A stretch of 64,000 nt of DNA from CAWBJO01 sp963789175 (GTDB lineage: Bacteria; Pseudomonadota; Alphaproteobacteria; Rhizobiales; Aestuariivirgaceae), in NCBI GenBank assembly GCA_963789175.1, contig CAWBJO010000005.1, forward strand, positions 1-64,000. The letters are read 5' to 3'. The stretch's first letter is position 1, and the number at the start of each line of letters is the position of its first letter. Below the pieces are notes generated by a model. That model did no database searches. It was given only the letters and a program-made list of their open reading frames with translations, and had not been told where the DNA came from. This document shows positions 9,662-21,202 of this stretch, in pieces. The translations under genes and the position numbers were made by a program.

Positions 9662-12600
9662 ATGGAGTTTCGCGTCCTCGGACCCCTCAAATTTAAGGCC
9701 AATCACGGCGTGCAGGCGCACGCGATTCTCGGCCAAGGCGCAGCGTTCCGACCCGAAGCGCCGCGGAGGCCCGAGGCGATTCTGCCGGCCTTGGTCGAGC
9801 CAGCCCCGCTGAGCGAGCGGGGGCCGGCGCCGGACGTCCGTAAGACGGTTACGGTCCTCTTCACCGATATCGTCGACTCCTCGCGGCTCACCCTCGCTTT
9901 CGACCCAGAAGCGCTTCGGAGCCTCCTCGCGCGCTACTTCGGAGAACTGAGTGCCGTCATCCGAAGGCACGGCGGGATAGTGGAAAAGTACATTGGTGAC
10001 GCGATCATGGCTGTGTTCGGCGTACCCATCCTCCATGAGGACGACGCCCTGCGAGCGGTGAGGACGGCCGTTGAGATGCGCGAAACACTCACTACCCTCA
10101 ACAGCGAGCTCGAAGCGGGTTGGGGCGTCCGCCTCGCCAACCGGATCGGCGTTAACACCGGCGAAGTGTTCGTTGGCGACCACACGCAGGGACAACTGTT
10201 CGTCACCGGTGAGGTCGTCAACGTTGCCAAGCGCCTTGAGGAAGCAGCAGCAGCGAACGAGATCCTGATCGGGGAGTCCACGTATAGGCTGGTGCGCGAC
10301 GCGGTCATCGTCGAGCCGAGCGGGCCGCGCACGCTCAAGCACGGCCAGACGATCCACGCGTTCGTAGTGAAAGATATCTTCGCCCACGCCCCGGGAGTAG
10401 CGCGCCACTTCGACTCGCCCTTCGTCGGGCGCGAGCGTCCACGCGCCGTACTCGAAACCGTGCTCGGCACCGCGGTGGCCGACAGGGCCTGCCACTTGCT
10501 AACCGTGGTAGGGGCGGCAGGTGTAGGCAAGTCGCGACTCGTGTGGGAGTTCACGAGTGGGCTTGCCGGCAATGCCACGGTACTGCGCGGTCGCTGCCTA
10601 TCCTACGGCGAGGGCATCACCTACTGGCCGCTGGCCGGAATTATCCGGGAGATCACACGCGCGGAGGGCCTGGATCCCGAGGCAATCGGCGGCGGCGATC
10701 GCGACGCGGCTCGTCGGAAACGAGAAGGCCCAACTGATCGCCGAGCGTGTTACGGAGGCGCTTGGGCTCGGCGCGACCGGAGGAGGGACGAGCGAGGAGA
10801 CGTTCTGGGCCGTTCGAAAGCTATTTGAGGCGCTTGCGGGAGCGGGGCCGCTCGTCATCGTAATAGACGACCTTCATTGGGCCGAGCCCACCTTTCTCGA
10901 GCTGATTGAGCACGTCGCTGACATCTCGCGCAATTTCCCCATCCTGATTGTCTGGCATAGCCCGACCAGAGCTGTTTGAGGCGCGTCCGGATTGGGGGAG
11001 CGGGAAGCACAATGTGACGTCGATCGTCCTTGAGCCACTCAGCGAGGGGGAATGCCGCGAGTTGATCTCGAACCTGCTCGATCGGGCTCCCTTACCACTC
11101 GAGGCCGAAGCAAGGATAGCACGTGCCGCCGAGGGGAATGCGCTATTCGCGGAGGAGCTAGTTGCGATGCTCATCGACGACCAGCTGCTCATGCGAGAGG
11201 GTAACCGTTGGGTCACCTCGTCGGATCTCACCGAACTGCCCGTTCCCTCGACGATCCACGCGCTTCTCACCGCCCGTCTCGAGGGGCTCCCGGCCGGCGA
11301 GCGCGCGATCCTGACGACCGCTGCGGTCGAGGGCGCGGTCTTTCACCGGGGCGCCGTCGGCGAGCTCGTCGGCCCCGCGCTAGACTCGGTGCTCGAGGAC
11401 GGTTTGTTGGCACTGATCCGCCGGGATCTGATCCGCCCCGAGACAGCAGACTTCGCCGACCATCAGGCCTACGGGTTCCGCCATCTCCTGATCCGCGATG
11501 CCGCCTATCAGTCGTTGCCGAAGAATGTGCGGGCCGACCTACACGAGCGCTTTTCCGCCTGGCTCGAGCTGACCGCCAGGGATCGGCTGCGTGAGTTCGA
11601 GGAAATCGTCGGCTACCACCTCGAACAGGCCTATAGGTACCGCGTCGGGCTCCGATCGCGTGACGCGCGCGCCGCGTCGCTTGCCGCCCGAGCGGCTGAA
11701 CGGCTCGGGGCGGCGGGACGGCGCGCGCTGGTCCGCAGCGACCTGCCCGCGGCAATCGGCCTGCTGGAGCGGGTTTCCCAGCTGCTTCCCACCTCCGATC
11801 CGCAGCGGACGGTGCTGCTCATCGAGTTAGGCGGTGCGCTAATTGAAAGCGGGCGGCTGGCTAAAGCCGGGCGCGTGCTCGACGAGGCGGAGCGCCTGGC
11901 TGCCACCGCGAATGATGAGCGCGTGGCGTCGCATGTGCTCGTCCAACAGGAGTTTCTACGGCTCCTCCATGGTGAGGAGGGCGGGCTCCAACAGGCCGCG
12001 CGGGCGACGGCCCGGGTGATTCCCGTCTTCGAGCGGTACGGGGACGACCTGGGCCTGTGCCACGCACGGCGGCTGGAAGCGTGGCTCTTTTGGAACGACG
12101 CCCGCGCGGCGGCAGCCGCCAGGGCGTGGGAGAGCGCGGCTGCGCACGCGCAGCGGGCAGGGGATCGGCATGAGCAATACGAAATTCTCACTTGGATCGC
12201 ATCCTCGCTCTGGTTCGGGCCGACGCCGGCCGAGGAGGGCATCCGCCGCTGCGAGGCGATGCACGAGGAGGTGCGCGAGAGTCGCCAGTCGCAAGCAGCG
12301 ATCCTCCGCCAGCTCGCATGTCTCAACGCGATTGTCGGTCGTTTCGCGCTTGCCCGTGAGCTGCTCGCGAAGAGCAACGCCGCCTACGCCGACCTCGGCC
12401 TCACGCTATACGTCGCATCCTCCGATCACGAGGCCGTCGTCGAGCTGCTTGCAGGGAACCCGGCTGCGGCTGAGAAAAGCGTGCGTGGGGGGTATCGCGC
12501 GCTCGAGGAAATGGGTGAGCGTGCTTTCAGATCGACGATCGCAGCATCCCTTGCGTTGACAATCTTGGAGCAGGGACGCGACGAGGAGGCGGAAGATTTT

Positions 12601-12930
12601 GCTAGGCTCAGTGCCCAGCTAGCTACGAGCGGCGACCTGATGACGCAGGTCCTCTGGCGTCGAGTGCGTGCACGCGTGCTCGCGCGGCGCGCGGAGATCA
12701 AGGAGGCAGAAGCACTCGCGCGCGAAGCAGTGGAGATCGCCGAGGCGACCGACTTCGTCAACGACCGGGCTGATGCACTGATCGATCTGTCGCATGTGCT
12801 CGAGGCCTCCCGCCAAGGCGACGAAGCAGTCGCCGCCGGGTCCAGAGCCCTACATCTCTACGAGCTGAAAGGAAACGTTGTCGCTGCGGCCGCAACTCGG
12901 CTGCGTCTAGGCGAACTCAACAAAGTGTGA
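9662..12930 (+). pseudogene. Class III adenylate cyclase / AAA ATPase / TPR protein with two frameshifts
   Basis: From ATG 9662 (after GGAAGG) the N-terminus M-E-F-R-V-L-G-P-L resembles the start of SARP/BTAD regulators, then changes to a cyclase catalytic domain: TVTVLFTDIVDSSRLT (metal Asp), HGGIVEKYIGDAIMAVFG, INT-GEVFVGD-like strand and VTGEVVNVAKRLEEAAA. A P-loop ATPase follows (V-G-A-A-G-V-G-K-S, IVIDDLHWAEPT) and then TPR-like helices to 12930. Single-base shifts near 10700 and 10953 break the frame; the second looks like one extra G (GTCTGGCATA for V-C-I-A). Everything else is intact and stop-free. Domain order and wording match actinobacterial proteins, suggesting transfer. Would make cAMP if functional. 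Confidence 0.8.
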
Positions 12931-13011
12931 GACAGTTGCCACGCCCGCGGCCGGTCTTGTCGTGGACGTTGAAGCATGGCGAACCGCTCGGCTCGGATTG
13001 GAGGTGATGCG

Positions 13012-13356
13012 ATGCCTAGAAACTTCGACGAGGTACTGACGATTGATGCAGACGGACGCATCTCGCCCCGCGGTCCTCTGAATCCTGTTGAGGGCGAGGA
13101 AATCACGAAACTCTACGCCTGGGTCGTCCAGCTGAACCCTGACGGGACGGGCGCCGCTTGCGTGGCCGCCCAAGGCAACCCGGCAGATTTGGCGGGCGAC
13201 GAGTGGACGACGAGGGCGGATGCCATCCACGAAGGACGCTTCCAGGAGGGTGCAGCAATCGGGATGGCGGTGACGTTTTCGAAGGACGTGGTGAACAAAA
13301 AGACGAGGGTGTATTGGTGGAGCGAGACCATCTCCATTAGACCAGGGAAACCTTAA
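13012..13356 (+). CDS. Conserved small protein, unknown
   Basis: 114 residues from ATG 13012, which has GGAGGTGATGCG directly upstream; the in-frame ATG at 12976 does not. It is soluble, with several Trp/Tyr residues (KLYAWVVQLN, TRVYWWSETISI) giving a beta-rich pattern. It lies 81 bases after the cyclase on the same strand and could share its transcript, but no functional link is evident. Not recognised. Confidence 0.55.
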   Translation: MPRNFDEVLTIDADGRISPRGPLNPVEGEEITKLYAWVVQLNPDGTGAACVAAQGNPADLAGDEWTTRADAIHEGRFQEGAAIGMAVTFSKDVVNKKTRVYWWSETISIRPGKP

Positions 13357-13439
13357 TGCGCCTCAAGGGGGATTCGGCTAAAAGGGAGAGTCGAGTGCAC
13401 GGAACCGGCCACTTTTGCCGCCCTAGATTGGGCTGCTTG

Positions 13440-15255
13440 CTATTTCTGTACCCTCCGCGGGATCGCATCAATTAGGCGGCGCGTATAGGGGTGTTGCGGC
13501 CAACTCATCACCTCTTCGGTTCGGCCGCTTTCGACGATCTCGCCGAGATAGAGAACGTAGAGCCGGTCGACTACTTGCCGCACGACTGCAAGATCATGGG
13601 TTATGAATAAATAAGACAGGCCGCGCTCTTCTTGAAGTCGCTTGAACAAATTGAGAATTTGCGCCTGAACCGAGACATCGAGTGCGGAGACCGGCTCGTC
13701 GCAGACGAGTATTTGCGGCCCTACCGCGAGCGAGCGTGCCACTGCCACACGCTGACGTTCGCCGCCTGACAGCGAGGACGGACGGCGATCGCGATAATCC
13801 CCGGAAAGTCCTACGTAGCCGAGAAGGGAGCGGACGTGGGCGATTTCGTCTCCAGTCACTTCCGCTGCACGAAGCGCCTCGGCGAGGCTGCGGCGCACGG
13901 TGTGCCGCGGATTGAGGGTCGCATAGGGGTCCTGAAAGACCATCTGAATCGTGCGCCTCAACTTCGTCCGGTCGGACCGGGTCATGGCACCGAAATCCGA
14001 GGCATCGATGCCAGCAATCTGAATCCCACCGCTGGTCGGCGTCTCAAGCCCAACGAGACAGCGTCCGAGTGTTGTCTTGCCAGAACCGGACTCGCCGACG
14101 AGGCCGACGCTCTCTCCAGGCCACACTTTGAGTGAAACACCTTTGAGCGCCCGAACCGGCCGGCCATGGCGGCCGGCGAAGGTCTTGACGACGGCTGTCA
14201 CGGAGATAAGTGGCTCCAGCACGGTCGCCAGCGTGGGACCGGTGTCGGCTATCACGTTCGCGCTGGTGCGAAGAGTCTGCATTTCGCCCGCGATCTCATG
14301 GCGGCGGACGCAGGCTGTAAAATGTCCTGGAAGAGCCTCGAGAAGTTGAGGCTTCCCAGCTTGGCACCTCTCGCGTGCCCAATCGCAGCGGTTAGCAAAG
14401 CTGCAGCGGCCCGCAACGTCCTCGGGCCTCGGCACTGACCCTTGAATTGCAATCAGCCGCGATACACGCTTATCCGCCGGCGGTTCAGACAGGAGGAGGC
14501 CGAGCGTATAGGGATGGAAGGGGTCGCCTTCAACATCGGCTGTGTCGCCCGATTCCATGACCGATCCAGCATAAAAAACATAAATGCGATCGCAGGTGGA
14601 GAATGCGAGCCTTAGATCATGCGTGATAAGGATTAGGCTCATCCCACGCGCTTGCCTGAATACGCTTCAATAGTTTGATGATCTCGGCCTGGGTCGTCAC
14701 ATCGAGCGCGGTCGAGGGTTCATCGGCAATTAGCAATTCGGGGTCGCGCGCCAGTGCAGCGGCAAGTGCCACGCGTTGGCACATGCCGCCCGAAAGCTGG
14801 AAGGGCATGCGATGCGCGACATCACCATCAGTTATCCCAACCTCCACGAGACGCCGCCTGACTTCCTTAGCCCGTCCTGCCGCAGTGGAAAACTCCGGCC
14901 GCTCACTCAGCATCTCCTCGATATGCGATCCGCATTTGAGGAGTGGGTTCATCATCGCAAATGGATCCTGAAGCACGAGCGAAATGCGGTTTCCGCGCAT
15001 AAGCCGCATCTCGCGCTCAGGCAAAGTGATAAGGTCGATGCCATTGAAGCGGACCTCGCCCGCAGCAGAGACGCCCGGCGGCAATAGACGCGCTATCGCT
15101 TTTGCGGTTAACGACTTGCCTGAACCAAACTCGCCGACAATGGCAATCGACTCACCTCGGCGAAGATCGAGATCGATTCCGGTCGTGATGATGCGCGATC
15201 CCCCGGCAACGGCCAAGCCGCGGACCGACAACATCGCATTCTGCTGGGAAGGCAA
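13440..15255 (-). pseudogene. Peptide ABC importer, double ATPase (DppD-DppF fusion) with a frameshift
   Basis: One long protein carrying two ATPase halves as in GsiA/YejF. The first has Walker A G-E-F-G-S-G-K-S (Phe in place of the usual Ser), Q-L-S-G-G-M signature and L-L-I-A-D-E-P-S-T; the second has G-E-S-G-S-G-K-T-T, S-L-S-G-G-E-R and ILVCDEPVSALDV. Each half ends with the oligopeptide-transporter extension, for instance GRCSFANRCDWARERC. Near 14640 one extra base (GCAAGCG where GCAGCG would restore A-A-R-G-M-S-L-I-L-I-T-H-D) splits the gene into a 212- and a 400-codon frame. Last gene of the importer operon, three bases after the permease. Confidence 0.85.
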
Positions 15256-15258
15256 GAC

Positions 15259-16102
15259 CTACCTCAACAACCGTTCGAACAGCCAATCGCCAACCACGTT
15301 CATGCTAACCGCGGTCAAAACGATCGCTGTTGCTGGAAGCAGCAACGCCGTGGGATTGGAGAACAGAATATTGCGATTCTCAAATAGCATACGACCCCAG
15401 TCGGGCGTCCCCGGCTCGACACCGAGGCCGAGAAATGACAAACCCGATAGATTGACGAGTGCAAAGGCGAAATCGAGGGCGACATAGGCGACGATAATCG
15501 GCAGAACATTCGGCAGAATATGCACGAAAAGGATGCGCATCTTCGATATCCCAAGTGCCCGCGCCGCATCGATATAGGGTAGCGGCCGCTGTTCGAGAAC
15601 AGCGCTGCGGACGATACGAGTATCAGGTGCCGCGAAGAGAACGACCAGTACGAGCACCGCCGTCCAGTACCCGCCGCCGACCACGCCTACGACGACGATG
15701 GCGATAAGCGGCCCGGGCAAAGCCAGCATGAAATCGACCCAGCGCATAATGGCCGAATCGACAAAGCCGCCTAGATAGCCTGAGAGGAGGCCGAGGAGAG
15801 TCGCGATCGCAAAGGCCCCCACCGCGATCACGATCGGTCCTATTAACGCTGTCCTTGCGCCGACGATCACACGGGACAGAACGTCACGGCCGAGGAGATC
15901 TGTTCCGGCAATGAAATTCGGCTGAGGACGGCGTATCGCCAATGGCGAGCCTTTGGGTAAAAGGCGAGTCGGGGGCGATCACTTCGCCGAGTATAGCGCA
16001 CAGGGCGACCACTGCGACGATGAAGCCGGCAAGGCCCAGGACGATTGGTGCGCGGCGGAGCATGCTTCGCCCGGTGACTGGCAGTTCGACCGGAATTGTC
16101 AT
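15259..16102 (-). pseudogene. Peptide ABC importer permease (DppC type), frameshifted
   Basis: The first 55 codons (RRAPIVLGLAGFIVAVVALC, EVIAPDSPFTQRLA) and the remaining ~220 codons (GTDLLGRDVLSRVIVGARTA, then the EAA loop E-Q-R-P-L-P-Y-I-D-A-A-R-A-L-G-I-S) together make a normal DppC permease with about six membrane helices. They are separated by a single-base shift near 15945. Start overlaps the DppB stop by four bases (ATGA). Inner-membrane channel subunit for di- or oligopeptides. Confidence 0.85.
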
Positions 16103-17064
16103 GACTCGACTCTGCCGAAGCGGATGCGCGGATCTATCAGCGTATAGAGCACGTCGATCACGAGGTTGACGATGACCACTAAGACCGCAAAAAACATAGT
16201 GGTGCCCTGGACAAGCGGGATATCGCGTTTCTGGACGGCTTCGACAGTGAGCGAGCCGAGACCCGGAAGCGCGAAGGTCACCTCGACATAAATTGCACCG
16301 GCTGTAACTCCGACCACAATGAGCCCGGCCGCAGTTACAACAGGGATGAGCGCGTTCCGCAGTACATAACCGAAGGCAATGCGATTGGCGCTCAGGCCGC
16401 GCGCGCGGGCGAAGACAACATAGTCCTTGTCAAGCTCTTCCACGACCGAAGCACGGGTGATCTTTGTCACTATAGCCATGACCGAAAGAGCAACGGCGAA
16501 GGCAGGTAGGACCAGATGCCAGAAGCGATCGAGAACGCCGCGGCCTGGACCGTATGTCGGAAACCAGCCGAGAACGACGCCGAATATGTAGAGAAGGAAG
16601 ATACCGGTAACGAAAGGCGGTGACGAAATGCCGACAACCCCCAGCATCACGACACCGCGATCAAGTCTCGAATCGCGGCGAAGCCCAGCAAGCATTCCGA
16701 GGGCGATGCCCAACGTCAGAACGAGGAATGTGCTGAAGAGGCTTAGATAAATCGTGACGCCGAGCCGATCGCCAATCATCCGAGTGACCGGCCGGTTGCC
16801 AGTAATCGAGCGCCCGAGGTCCCCCTGCATTGCCTGTCCTAGCCATTTGCCATATTGGACGAGAAAGGGATCATTCAGGTGATATTCCTCGCGAATAGCC
16901 GCGATCGTTTCGGCATTGGCTGGTCTGGATCCGATAAGCGCCCGCACGGGATCACCAGGCGCGAGCTTGACGAGCGCAAAGACTCCAAAGGAGATGAGGA
17001 AAAGAAGCGGTACTACGAAGGCCAGGCGCCGCAGGATGTAGACAATTATGCCGCTGCGAGTCAT
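16099..17064 (-). CDS. Peptide ABC importer permease (DppB type)
   Basis: 321 residues, intact. N-terminal helix YILRRLAFVVPLLFLISFGV, the conserved L-A-P-G-D-P periplasmic motif, five further helices, and the cytoplasmic EAA loop (KDYVVFARARGLSANRIAFG) that docks on the ATPase. The C-terminus D-V-L-Y-T-L-I-D-P-R-I-R is diagnostic for the DppB family. Its start overlaps the S9 peptidase stop by four bases (ATGA), so the genes are translationally coupled. Confidence 0.92.
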   Translation of the reverse strand: MTRSGIIVYILRRLAFVVPLLFLISFGVFALVKLAPGDPVRALIGSRPANAETIAAIREEYHLNDPFLVQYGKWLGQAMQGDLGRSITGNRPVTRMIGDRLGVTIYLSLFSTFLVLTLGIALGMLAGLRRDSRLDRGVVMLGVVGISSPPFVTGIFLLYIFGVVLGWFPTYGPGRGVLDRFWHLVLPAFAVALSVMAIVTKITRASVVEELDKDYVVFARARGLSANRIAFGYVLRNALIPVVTAAGLIVVGVTAGAIYVEVTFALPGLGSLTVEAVQKRDIPLVQGTTMFFAVLVVIVNLVIDVLYTLIDPRIRFGRVES

Positions 17065-19022
17065 TTCCCCGCTCTGAGCCAGCGGTCAAACCAGGTAACC
17101 GTGCGTTGCCAAGCATCGAGACGGTGGCCACGCTCCCGCAATCCGTGCCCTTCACGCGGGTAAACAACGAGTTCGGCCGTTGCCCCTCGCTCAAGGAGTG
17201 CAGCATATAGCTCCTGGGCCTGGCCGAGCGGCGTGCAGCGATCCTCGCTGCCATGGATGATCAGAGTGGCGGCGGTGGGCTTGCCCAGCCGATAGAGAGG
17301 CGAGCGATCGATAGCGATCTTACGAAAGCGATCCTTGCTGAGGGACCCGCCAGCGACAAATTCCGAAAAGTCGTGATTGCACGAGTAATGGCAGCTCCAG
17401 TGGTTGGCAATGCCGCTAACCATGACGGCGGCCCTGAACCGGTTCGAAGCCGCCACCGCCCAGGCGGTCAAGTATCCACCGTAGCTTGCCCCAGTTACGC
17501 CAAGCCGGTCGGGATCGGCAATACCATCGGCGACGCAGGCGTCGACGCCGCGGAGAATATCGGCGAACTCGGCGCCCGCCGGATCGCCGATATTGAGTTT
17601 CGCGAAGGCCTGGCCCCATCCGGCGTTACCGCGATAATTGGGGAGAAAGACGGCATACCCTGCCGCGGTAAACGGGAGGGCGTAGCCCGGGTTAAACGCA
17701 TACTTGGCAGCCCAACTCGGGCCACCATGAATGTCGACAACCATTGGCAGCGGACCACGAGCATCCGGCGGCAGGAGCACCAGACCTTCCAGTTCGAGTC
17801 TGTCTTGTCCTCGCCAGCGAAGCGGACGCACTTCCGGATAGGCCGGAAAGCCGCGGCCTACAGCGCCGTTTAGCCGAGTGATCAATTTCCATGCCGCGTC
17901 GGGGCTAGTCTTGAAGACGATTTCGGGTGGCACACATGTCGTCTCGCGGACAACAGCAAAACCTAGCTTGTCGGGAGCCGGCGTGAGGCTAGCGGCAAAG
18001 CTGTTGGTTCCAACAATCGCATCTTCATATTGAGACCAGGCAACTCTACCATCGACGCCGATGATGCCGTAAATGGAGCCAAGCTTGGACCAGCCGGCGA
18101 ACCACAGCGATTTGTCGTCACGCCATGTCATTCTCGTAACGTTGGCGGCCTCTGCGGCCGCTAGCGTCGTGAGCTTGCCGGTTTTGAGATCGAGGACGCG
18201 GATCTCGCTCGCCACCAAACCGCGATCGCTTGACCAGCCTTCGACGAATGCGACGCGCCCCCCTGAGGGCGCCACGACAGGCGACTGAAGCTGCCAACGC
18301 GTGGTGTGGATAATCGTCGCTCGGCGCTTACGGAAATCGAGCTGGGCTAGGCTTGCGTGATACCACCCGCGCTCGCTCGCATCGGCCGAGACGATCGCGA
18401 TGGCACCGTTTGTCCGGATAAGGTCGAATTCCCAAACGGAATAGTCACTCGGGCCGACTTCAGCTGTTGTGCCATCCGCTGCTGCGACTTTGAAGAGCCG
18501 CCGACGCGGTTTCTGGTTGTTGACCTGAGGATCTTCCGGCGCGCCCCAGGAAAGGCGAACAGCGCCATTAGTTGCGGTGCCATCAAGACCGCGGTCGGCG
18601 GCGAGTGCAATCAATGCTGTGCCGTCAGGTGTCCAGCGGAGGTCTTCGATTGTTCCGGGAATGTCGCCCCGCGGCTGCGTCTTCCCCTTATCAAGAAGGA
18701 ACAACACCATTTTGTCCTTGAGATCGCGGTCGGATATGAAGGCGATTCGGTTATCGACCGGTGAGTAACACGGGAGATCATCAGCATTAGGTCCATGCGT
18801 GAGCTGGGTCGCCGAGCCGTTTAGACCGAATTTCCATATGCGAGCACGGTACCCCTTGCCGGGTTCGTGAGTGGCCGGGGACACCGCGGCAACAATGCTT
18901 TGGCCGTTTCGCTCGAAAGAGAGATGCGAAGCAAAACGCAAGCGGTCGAGGCGCCTGACCACCCCGCTTAGCCGATCGTTCGGGGCGCTCTCCCGACGCT
19001 GCACGCCCGACTTCTTTCGCAT
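17061..19022 (-). CDS. S9-family prolyl-oligopeptidase-type peptidase
   Basis: 653 residues: N-terminal seven-bladed beta-propeller (repeats such as ADDLPCYSPVDNRIAFISDR and DLRWTPDGTALIALAAD), C-terminal alpha/beta hydrolase with nucleophile G-A-S-Y-G-G, acid in HGSEDRCTPLGQAQ, and base in YPREGHGLRERGH. No signal peptide, so cytosolic. It sits between the binding-protein gene and the permeases, 12 bases after the former and overlapping the latter. The context suggests it cuts the peptides the importer brings in. Acylaminoacyl-peptidase activity is an alternative within S9C. Confidence 0.92.
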   Translation of the reverse strand: MRKKSGVQRRESAPNDRLSGVVRRLDRLRFASHLSFERNGQSIVAAVSPATHEPGKGYRARIWKFGLNGSATQLTHGPNADDLPCYSPVDNRIAFISDRDLKDKMVLFLLDKGKTQPRGDIPGTIEDLRWTPDGTALIALAADRGLDGTATNGAVRLSWGAPEDPQVNNQKPRRRLFKVAAADGTTAEVGPSDYSVWEFDLIRTNGAIAIVSADASERGWYHASLAQLDFRKRRATIIHTTRWQLQSPVVAPSGGRVAFVEGWSSDRGLVASEIRVLDLKTGKLTTLAAAEAANVTRMTWRDDKSLWFAGWSKLGSIYGIIGVDGRVAWSQYEDAIVGTNSFAASLTPAPDKLGFAVVRETTCVPPEIVFKTSPDAAWKLITRLNGAVGRGFPAYPEVRPLRWRGQDRLELEGLVLLPPDARGPLPMVVDIHGGPSWAAKYAFNPGYALPFTAAGYAVFLPNYRGNAGWGQAFAKLNIGDPAGAEFADILRGVDACVADGIADPDRLGVTGASYGGYLTAWAVAASNRFRAAVMVSGIANHWSCHYSCNHDFSEFVAGGSLSKDRFRKIAIDRSPLYRLGKPTAATLIIHGSEDRCTPLGQAQELYAALLERGATAELVVYPREGHGLRERGHRLDAWQRTVTWFDRWLRAGK

Positions 19023-19034
19023 AACTCGGGTCGA

Positions 19035-20623
19035 CTACTTCAGCCCAAAGCCGCGGATTGCCCAGGGGATGTTGTACCAAAAGGCGCTGTAGCCCGTGAA
19101 CTTATACTTATTGTTGATTGCCATCGCTGATGACGGCCAGAAGATGGGTGCCACCGCAACATCCTCATTCGCAATGGCGAAGACCTTTTTCAGTGCTTCG
19201 GCGCGAGCTTTCGGATCCGACTGCTGGTTGGCGACATCGAGGGCTGCATCTACCTCCGCATTCTTGAAGTTGGAGCCATTCATCCCGTCCTTGACGGCAT
19301 TGGCGCTGTGGAAGAAGAGATACGGATAGTTTGCCGGGTCGGCAAAATCCGGATAGTAGGCCATGATCTGCGTGCCGAGATTTTCATGCCGGAAAAAGCC
19401 GGCGAGCCACTGGTTGGCATCGATCTCCTGCACAGTGGCATTGATGCCGATCTGTTTCAGGTTCGCGGTCACGGTCTGCAGGATATTGACCATATAGGGA
19501 TCTGCGGTCGAGGCTGGGATCGTGAGGTCGAAGCCGTCGGGATGGGCCGATTGCTTGAGTTCCGCCTTGGCCTTTTCGAGATCGAACGGATAGCTCGGCA
19601 GCGTCGCGTAGAAGGCCCGGACCTCATCGGCTGGAAGTACGCCCGTCCACATCTCCGGTGGATTGAGCGCGGTTGCCACCTCGCCATTGCCCTTGAGTAG
19701 CGCCTTGACCAGCCCCTCGCGGTCGATTGCATGGGCGATGGCCTTCCTAACGTGGATGTCGTTAAAGGGTGGCGCCGAATGATCCATGGTCAGCACGAAC
19801 ATGCCGAGGGACGGCGCGGTGATGACATCGACATTGTTGAGGGCCTTCCACTGGTCGATGTCGGAGATCGCAAGATCAAATGTACCGTCGATATCGCCGT
19901 TCTGCATGGCGAGCAGCCGGGTCTGCCGATCGGGGATCGCCGTGACGGTGATCTCCTTACCACCGGCTTCGGTCCCCAATAGTCGTCGCGCGCTTCAAGC
20001 ACGGCGTGGTCTGAAGGTGCAAAATCGACGAGCCTGTAGGGGCCGGTACCGAGCGGCAAGACCTCGGGCGAGCCGATGTCCTTCGGGTGCTCTTCGAGCT
20101 GTTTCTTCTGAAAGATGAACCCTGCCATATGCGCAGCGGTGTATTGGAATTGGACATTCGGCGCTTTGAGCTTCAGCGTCACCTCGTCCGGTCCCGTCAC
20201 CTCTACTGAGGCAACCGCGCTATAGAATGCTGCGAGTTGCGAGGCCGAGTCCGGATTCATGTGAAACTTCATGGTTGCGACGATATCATCGGGCGTGAGA
20301 GGGCTGCCGTCCCCGAAAGTGACGCCCGGACGGATGCGATATTTGTAGGTGGTCGCATCGGGTTGTTCTGCCGTAGTGACTCCAGGAACGAGCCCAAGAT
20401 CATCACCGAAGGCGAGGGGGCCTTCCTGGACCAGTGACATAATAGCGCCGACATAAGTGCTCCAGGCGCGCGGCACGAACATCGTGTCGTTGACGGAGGG
20501 GAGCGCCCAAGTGATCTCTTCGATCTCGTCCGCCGCCTTAACTGCACTGGTGCCAAGGGAGAAACTTGCGATGGTTGTTGATGAAGCCGCGAGAAACAGG
20601 CGTCTTGAAAGTTTGTATGTCAT
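19035..20623 (-). pseudogene. Peptide ABC importer substrate-binding protein (SBP_bac_5), frameshifted
   Basis: Start ATG 20623 follows GGGAGGTTGCT. The N-terminus S-R-R-L-F-L-A-A-S-S is a twin-arginine signal. The body has family-5 features: GPLAFGDDLGLVPGVTTAEQ, YRIRPGVTFGDGSPLTPDDI, LGTGPYRLVDF, DDYWGPKPVV; then after a one-base loss near 19972 (GTGGTAAGGAG, where V-V-K-E-I would need one more base) KEITVTAIPDRQTRLLAMQN and a complete C-terminal lobe. First gene of the operon; binds oligopeptides in the periplasm. Confidence 0.87.
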
Positions 20624-21202
20624 AGCAACCTCCCTGTTATATCGGGCAATTGTTATTTAAGGTTCAAGGCGAGTCAAATCGGTAAGACTGCACCCACCCA
20701 GTTCACCGTAAGTGAAAAATGACCCTGCCGCCAAAGCAAAGGCGCCGAAAGGACGATAGTTCAGACTGATCAAGAACCCTTGTTGCTGTCCTTGACGACT
20801 GCTTCCATACAAAAAATGACTCTAGCGGCCATCCCAGGGTTTCTGGAGTCACTGGCCGTCCTTCCACCAGCACGATTGAGCTTTTCGGCGATCGGCGCGT
20901 GCACCGACCACAGGTGACTTGCCGCCCCTTGACATTCGGCGCGGCGAACAAGTGCTGGTTCGGCTAGTCGTAGAAGGGGCCAATTCTAACGACTCGCAGC
21001 GACCCCCTCTTGTCCCACCAGTGCGCCCATTGGTTTTGAGCTTTCGTACCGAGGCGGGTCAACAGTCACGAACTAAGCGGCATTAACCTGCGCACATAAT
21101 TTTCCACATTCTTAAGTTGAAGCTGGCCCGCAAATTCGGTTAAAGGCGGAAAGCATCCGCCTACCGGCATACGCCGAGAACTACTGAGAACAGGACCCCT
21201 GT
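20624..21202. other. Upstream region of the peptide operon, otherwise gene-free
   Basis: Contains the promoter region of the leftward peptide operon and about 500 bases in which I see no convincing gene. A minus-strand frame at 20703-20951 has no start signal and no recognisable motif. Confidence 0.35.
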
